This document shows positions 61,901 through 64,000 of a DNA stretch of 64,000 nucleotides, piece by piece. The DNA is from Achromobacter mucicolens. GTDB taxonomy: Bacteria; Pseudomonadota; Gammaproteobacteria; Burkholderiales; Burkholderiaceae_B. The notes beneath the pieces are model-generated. The model ran no database searches. It was not told the DNA's origin and was given only the letters and a program-made list of their open reading frames with translations. The stretch's first letter is position 1; each line of letters opens with the position of its first letter. Where the stretch lies: positions 62,001 to 126,000 of the forward strand of contig NZ_CADIJP010000001.1 in assembly GCF_902859725.1 (NCBI RefSeq), in the 5' to 3' direction. The translations under genes were made by a program, and so were the position numbers.

Positions 61901-62440
61901 TATGCCGATTCGTGGTTGCAGTTCGGCCGCTATTCCAACGAGATCAATAGCGAACTGGGCTCGGCTCGCTACCGTTCGAACACCTGGACGGCGTCGGTGG
62001 AAGCGGGATATGCGTTCAAGCCCTTCGCTGCCGGTTCCGCGTTGGGTGCGATGGTCGTCGTGCCGCAAGCGCAAGTGGCCTACACGCGATACGACGCCCA
62101 GGACGCGGTGCTGCCCAGCATGACGCTGAACAACTCGCCCGCCAGTTCGGTCACTTCGCGCGTGGGTGTCCGCGCGTACCCGCTTGGCATCGACGCCGCC
62201 ACGTCCCCGGTGCGGCCTTACGTCGAAGCCAATTGGCTGCACAACTCGGGCAGCGCGAAAGCCAACGTGGGCGCATCGACCTTCCAGGCAACGCCCATGC
62301 GCGACGCCGCTGAACTGCGAATCGGCGTGGCAGGCAATGTCCGCGAGTCGTGGCAGGTTAGCGGCGAGCTCTTTGGCCAGGCTGGAAACGGCGGTCAGCG
62401 GGGCTACGGCGGCATGTTGAACGTCGGGTATCGCTGGTAA
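59000..62440 (+). CDS. Autotransporter (type Va), pertactin-like
   Basis: Surface protein of 1,146 residues. Signal peptide MHFPLSPVVAAILAATIPAF to about LAAP (residue 29); passenger of short beta repeats (residues 30-755), suited to a right-handed beta-helix; linker of 24-bp-encoded TPPGSG repeats (about 762-807); alpha-helical plug; C-terminal 12-strand barrel (about 870-1146) ending in the aromatic YRW. The passenger would be exposed or released; adhesin or surface role is likely in this group, but specificity is unknown. The ATG at 59000 is chosen because ACGGAG lies 6 nt upstream and the signal peptide begins there. Confidence 0.93.
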   Translation: MHFPLSPVVAAILAATIPAFPLIVLAAPMPPILIDDPEGNTSTEVFPGASININTGDAIRVNNQGNSVFVNGITVTAEADARGAHAQGGGSITITDSTIQTQAGAALSASQENSFVHADISLLSSEATTVLATDAGRIELLGGAVSGSGGFLGTVRASDGGVITASDLEIKSIDRNGVNAYGVRVQSGGRVELSNVIVSSVADTGAATGADLSVQEGTLLLTDSHVKAGSTENATAATMHISQNAIVTVQGSTIEGQISVVDGSSLTMTDTVVAGPHSVSFGVLLYNEASQTGVSSASLTNVTIGSEAVAVNEGVTVMNNHVMTGQNLDIRANLYAIRSRNGAVQIEGGTLRGRRAGLYAHSIDDTAATTIDAVGTHILAEVMNAVGVSANHRGTQVTLDGVTVDVSGITGAALRATDEARIDAVNSQLNGQSTGSIGVQMLGNIGAGDTAVSLSDTQVIMTGQNANGVQSVRYEPQGANSLVLSNGSNLQTHDGVGFLVRGGDHDITVQNATVVARAGGDEASGILLGTQATPSAGIVPGQPYQTQRVTLNAIGALMTGDVLTSDSGRVDIGLASGTEWTGAVRAGQGSVDSVKLDASSVWNVRGDSAVKTLTNAGVVQFVSPGAQSGFKTLTVSDYIGGGTLVMNTHLGDDTSLTDRLVVDGGAVTGTTGLRVLNAGGAGALTTQGIRLVQATNGATISGNAFYLDANSTGYRASTISLALNGYDYFLVQGGTGGVASDWYLTSTTPPEEGGATDPGGQTPPGSGVETPPGSGTETPPGSGTETPPGSGTETPPGSGVTTPPGSGGGSTGSVPGNLQNVSPENGAHIGNQVAATRMFVHRLADRTVAQTSAGQTAPASASRQVWARTEGARHTGMKLQEGQVSIDTDTAMLQMGADLVSTRLGQQGVLKAGVMAGAGEARTNATSQLIHPGTGMAMRADARGKVTGYSVGIYATAYADDATRLGAYADSWLQFGRYSNEINSELGSARYRSNTWTASVEAGYAFKPFAAGSALGAMVVVPQAQVAYTRYDAQDAVLPSMTLNNSPASSVTSRVGVRAYPLGIDAATSPVRPYVEANWLHNSGSAKANVGASTFQATPMRDAAELRIGVAGNVRESWQVSGELFGQAGNGGQRGYGGMLNVGYRW
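61283..61420 (+). repeat. 24-bp in-frame tandem repeat in autotransporter linker
   Basis: Five full 24-bp units plus an 18-bp partial one, each encoding TPPGSG followed by two variable residues (VE, TE, TE, TE, VT). Units at 61307-61330 and 61355-61378 are identical. As each unit is 8 codons, copy-number change would keep the frame. Confidence 0.92.
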
Positions 62441-62523
62441 CCACAAGCCGCACGGACCGGGCCATGCAGGTGGCCGGTGACAGCCGGGGCTGTCTGCGCT
62501 CCCACGTCAGGCACCCCGGCGAT

Positions 62524-63369
62524 TCACGCCGCGCGCTTGTTGAAGATCACCAGCGACACGCCGGTCAGCACTAGCGCCGACGCCGCGATCAGCAACGCGG
62601 TCATCGGTTCGTCCAGGAACACCGTCCCGCCCAACGCCGCCAGCACAGGCACGCTGAGCTGTACGGTGGCAGCGCGCGTCACGGTCAACTGCTTGAGCGC
62701 GGCGTACCAAAGGATGTAGCCCAGCCCCGAGGTCACCGCGCCGGAGGCGACTGCGTAGGCCGCGCCTGCGGTATCGAACCGAACGTGGGAGGCGGCGAAC
62801 TGCGCGAGCAGCAGCGCCACCGCGACGGGCGCTGCCCGGATGAAATTTCCCGCTGTCGCGGCGGCCGGGTTCTTCGCGCCTCGGCCCAACAGCGAATAGA
62901 TGCTCCATGCCACCCCGGACAGAATCATCAGCAATCCGTAAAACACCGGTGGCGCATTGGCGCTGGGCCACATCAACGCGACGAGTCCGGCGATCGCCAG
63001 CGCCGTGCCTGCCCATTGCATCGCCGCCAACCGTTCCCCGGCCACGAGGCCATACAGAATCATGCTGATTTGAATGGCCCCGAAAAGGAGCAGCGCGCCC
63101 GTGCCCGCAGCCACATGCGTATAGGCATACGAGAACGCGAGCGCATAACCCACCAGCGCCAGCGCGCCCGCCCACGTGCCTTCGACACGCCCGGTCTGCC
63201 GGCGAAGCGCCATCAAGAAGCACAGCATCAGCGCGCCCGACACGATGCGGATGGCAAAGAAAGTGGTGGGATCAATGGCAGTCTGCTTGAGCGCAACCCG
63301 GCAAAGCAGTGAGTTGCCGGCAAAGGCCAGCATGGCCAATAGGGTGAGCGCGAAGAGGCGGAAGGTCAT
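62524..63369 (-). CDS. DMT-family transporter (EamA)
   Basis: 281-residue membrane protein with 10 predicted helices in two EamA repeats (about residues 5-130 and 145-278). LTLLAMLAFAGNSLLCRVAL starts repeat 1 and AGNFIRAAPVAVALLL follows the middle loop. Members export amino acids or metabolites. The ATG at 63369 begins the first helix; a long upstream extension lies over the LysR gene and is not coding. It follows the LysR gene by 26 bp on the same strand. Confidence 0.9.
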   Translation of the reverse strand: MTFRLFALTLLAMLAFAGNSLLCRVALKQTAIDPTTFFAIRIVSGALMLCFLMALRRQTGRVEGTWAGALALVGYALAFSYAYTHVAAGTGALLLFGAIQISMILYGLVAGERLAAMQWAGTALAIAGLVALMWPSANAPPVFYGLLMILSGVAWSIYSLLGRGAKNPAAATAGNFIRAAPVAVALLLAQFAASHVRFDTAGAAYAVASGAVTSGLGYILWYAALKQLTVTRAATVQLSVPVLAALGGTVFLDEPMTALLIAASALVLTGVSLVIFNKRAA

Positions 63370-63395
63370 GGCGAAGGACGCGGCTGCCGCTTCCT

Positions 63396-64000
63396 TTACT
63401 GCGCGGCCTGGGCGGTTTCGCGGAACCGCTGCACCAGCGCGGACCCATCCTCCGAACGATACGCGAGCAATACCTGGCTTTGCGCATCCGGCGTGTCCAG
63501 TTCGCGGTAGGCCACGCCGGGAATGCCCGTCTTCATGTAGGTGTCGGGCAGGATCGAGATGCCCATTCCTGCCGCCACCAGGCCAATGATCGTCGCGCCT
63601 TCGCGCGCTTCCTGCCCCACTTGCGGGGCAAAGCCCGCGCGGCTGGCCAGCACGCCCACGTGGTCGAACAAGCCGCAGCCCAGCCCGCGCGGGAACAGGA
63701 TGAAGGACTCGTCCGCCAGGTCGGTCATCGACAACGGCGCGTTGCGGCGCGCCAGCGGATGCGATTGGGGCAGGGCGGCCATGAGCCGGTCGGTCCATAG
63801 CGGCAGCGTCGCGATATTGGGCGGCGGCACGAACAGGATGGACGGGCGCAGAAAGCCCACGTCGATATCCTTGGACGCGAGCGCGCGCAGTTGCTGTCCG
63901 GTCGACTGGTGACTCAAGTCCACACCTACGCCCGGAAAATCCGTGCGAAAGGCGTGCACGATGCGAGGGAACGCGTCGAACATCGGCACAGACGCCGTGA
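63396..64000 (-). CDS. LysR-type regulator, 5'-partial
   Basis: Effector-binding domain of a LysR regulator (201 residues visible). The frame stays open to the window edge through TASVPMFDAFPRIVHAF, so the helix-turn-helix lies outside and the GTG at 63989 is internal. The domain is BenM/CatM-like, with DVGFLRPSILFVPPP and GLVAAGMGISILPDTYM. It is probably co-transcribed with the DMT exporter gene downstream and may regulate it. Confidence 0.9.
   Translation of the reverse strand, partial: TASVPMFDAFPRIVHAFRTDFPGVGVDLSHQSTGQQLRALASKDIDVGFLRPSILFVPPPNIATLPLWTDRLMAALPQSHPLARRNAPLSMTDLADESFILFPRGLGCGLFDHVGVLASRAGFAPQVGQEAREGATIIGLVAAGMGISILPDTYMKTGIPGVAYRELDTPDAQSQVLLAYRSEDGSALVQRFRETAQAAQ

Noticed and set aside
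63370-63798. Long N-terminal extension of the DMT transporter
   Set aside because: Overlaps the LysR gene in another frame; the first helix and family start are at 63369.

Overview
The window is a 64 kb piece of a high-GC proteobacterial chromosome. Its content fits the Alcaligenaceae, most likely Achromobacter or a close relative of Bordetella. The signs are five orphan tripartite-tricarboxylate 'Bug' receptors, a MexEF-OprN/BpeEF-OprC-type efflux operon, the end of a type VI secretion cluster, a pertactin-like autotransporter and seven LysR-type regulators (one cut by the window edge). This placement is inference. I saw no rRNA, tRNA, CRISPR array, insertion sequence or prophage.

Layout. 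1-3.4 kb: end of a T6SS locus (C-terminal part of TssM, then PAAR and Hcp on the other strand), followed by a gene-free stretch with three matching hairpin dyads. 3.7-11.2 kb: RND efflux operon (adaptor, pump, outer-membrane channel) with a divergent LysR regulator. 11.3-20.3 kb: mostly housekeeping genes (AI-2E-family permease, phytanoyl-CoA-type dioxygenase, ProC, drug MFS plus divergent XRE regulator), a YqjI/YqjH-like metal-responsive ferric reductase pair, and a LysR gene divergent from a PEP mutase/isocitrate lyase-family enzyme. 20.3-26.3 kb: two large exported WG-repeat proteins in a coupled operon. 26.8-31.6 kb: MFS, cupin, a stand-alone integrase arm-domain protein coupled to an AllA-like protein, a Cys-rich hypothetical, a DUF1254 lipoprotein and a parvulin.

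31.8-38.4 kb: a catabolic operon with a FadR-type regulator, Rieske dioxygenase alpha and beta, a Bug receptor, ferredoxin reductase, ferredoxin, a small protein and a 2-hydroxyacid dehydrogenase. All parts of a three-component dioxygenase electron chain are present. 38.5-54.3 kb: carboxylate and peptide scavenging genes. These are four more Bug receptors, an M81 (MlrC) peptidase, an amino-acid ABC receptor, an FUSC protein, an N-acyl-D-amino-acid deacylase, a second 2-hydroxyacid dehydrogenase and an aminotransferase, interleaved with LysR regulators. 54.4-58.7 kb: a LysR regulator divergent from an amidohydrolase-MFS-GAF operon closed by a strong terminator. 59-64 kb: an autotransporter with a 24-bp in-frame repeat linker, a DMT exporter and a LysR gene cut by the window edge.

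The most useful non-coding result is a set of LysR-type boxes. Two nearly identical promoters (upstream of 49926 and of 52080) share a 24-bp box, the same 40-bp offset to the -35 element and the same 18-bp spacer. This ties a Bug receptor, a dehydrogenase and probably an aminotransferase to the LysR gene between them. The least understood protein content is the WG-repeat pair.
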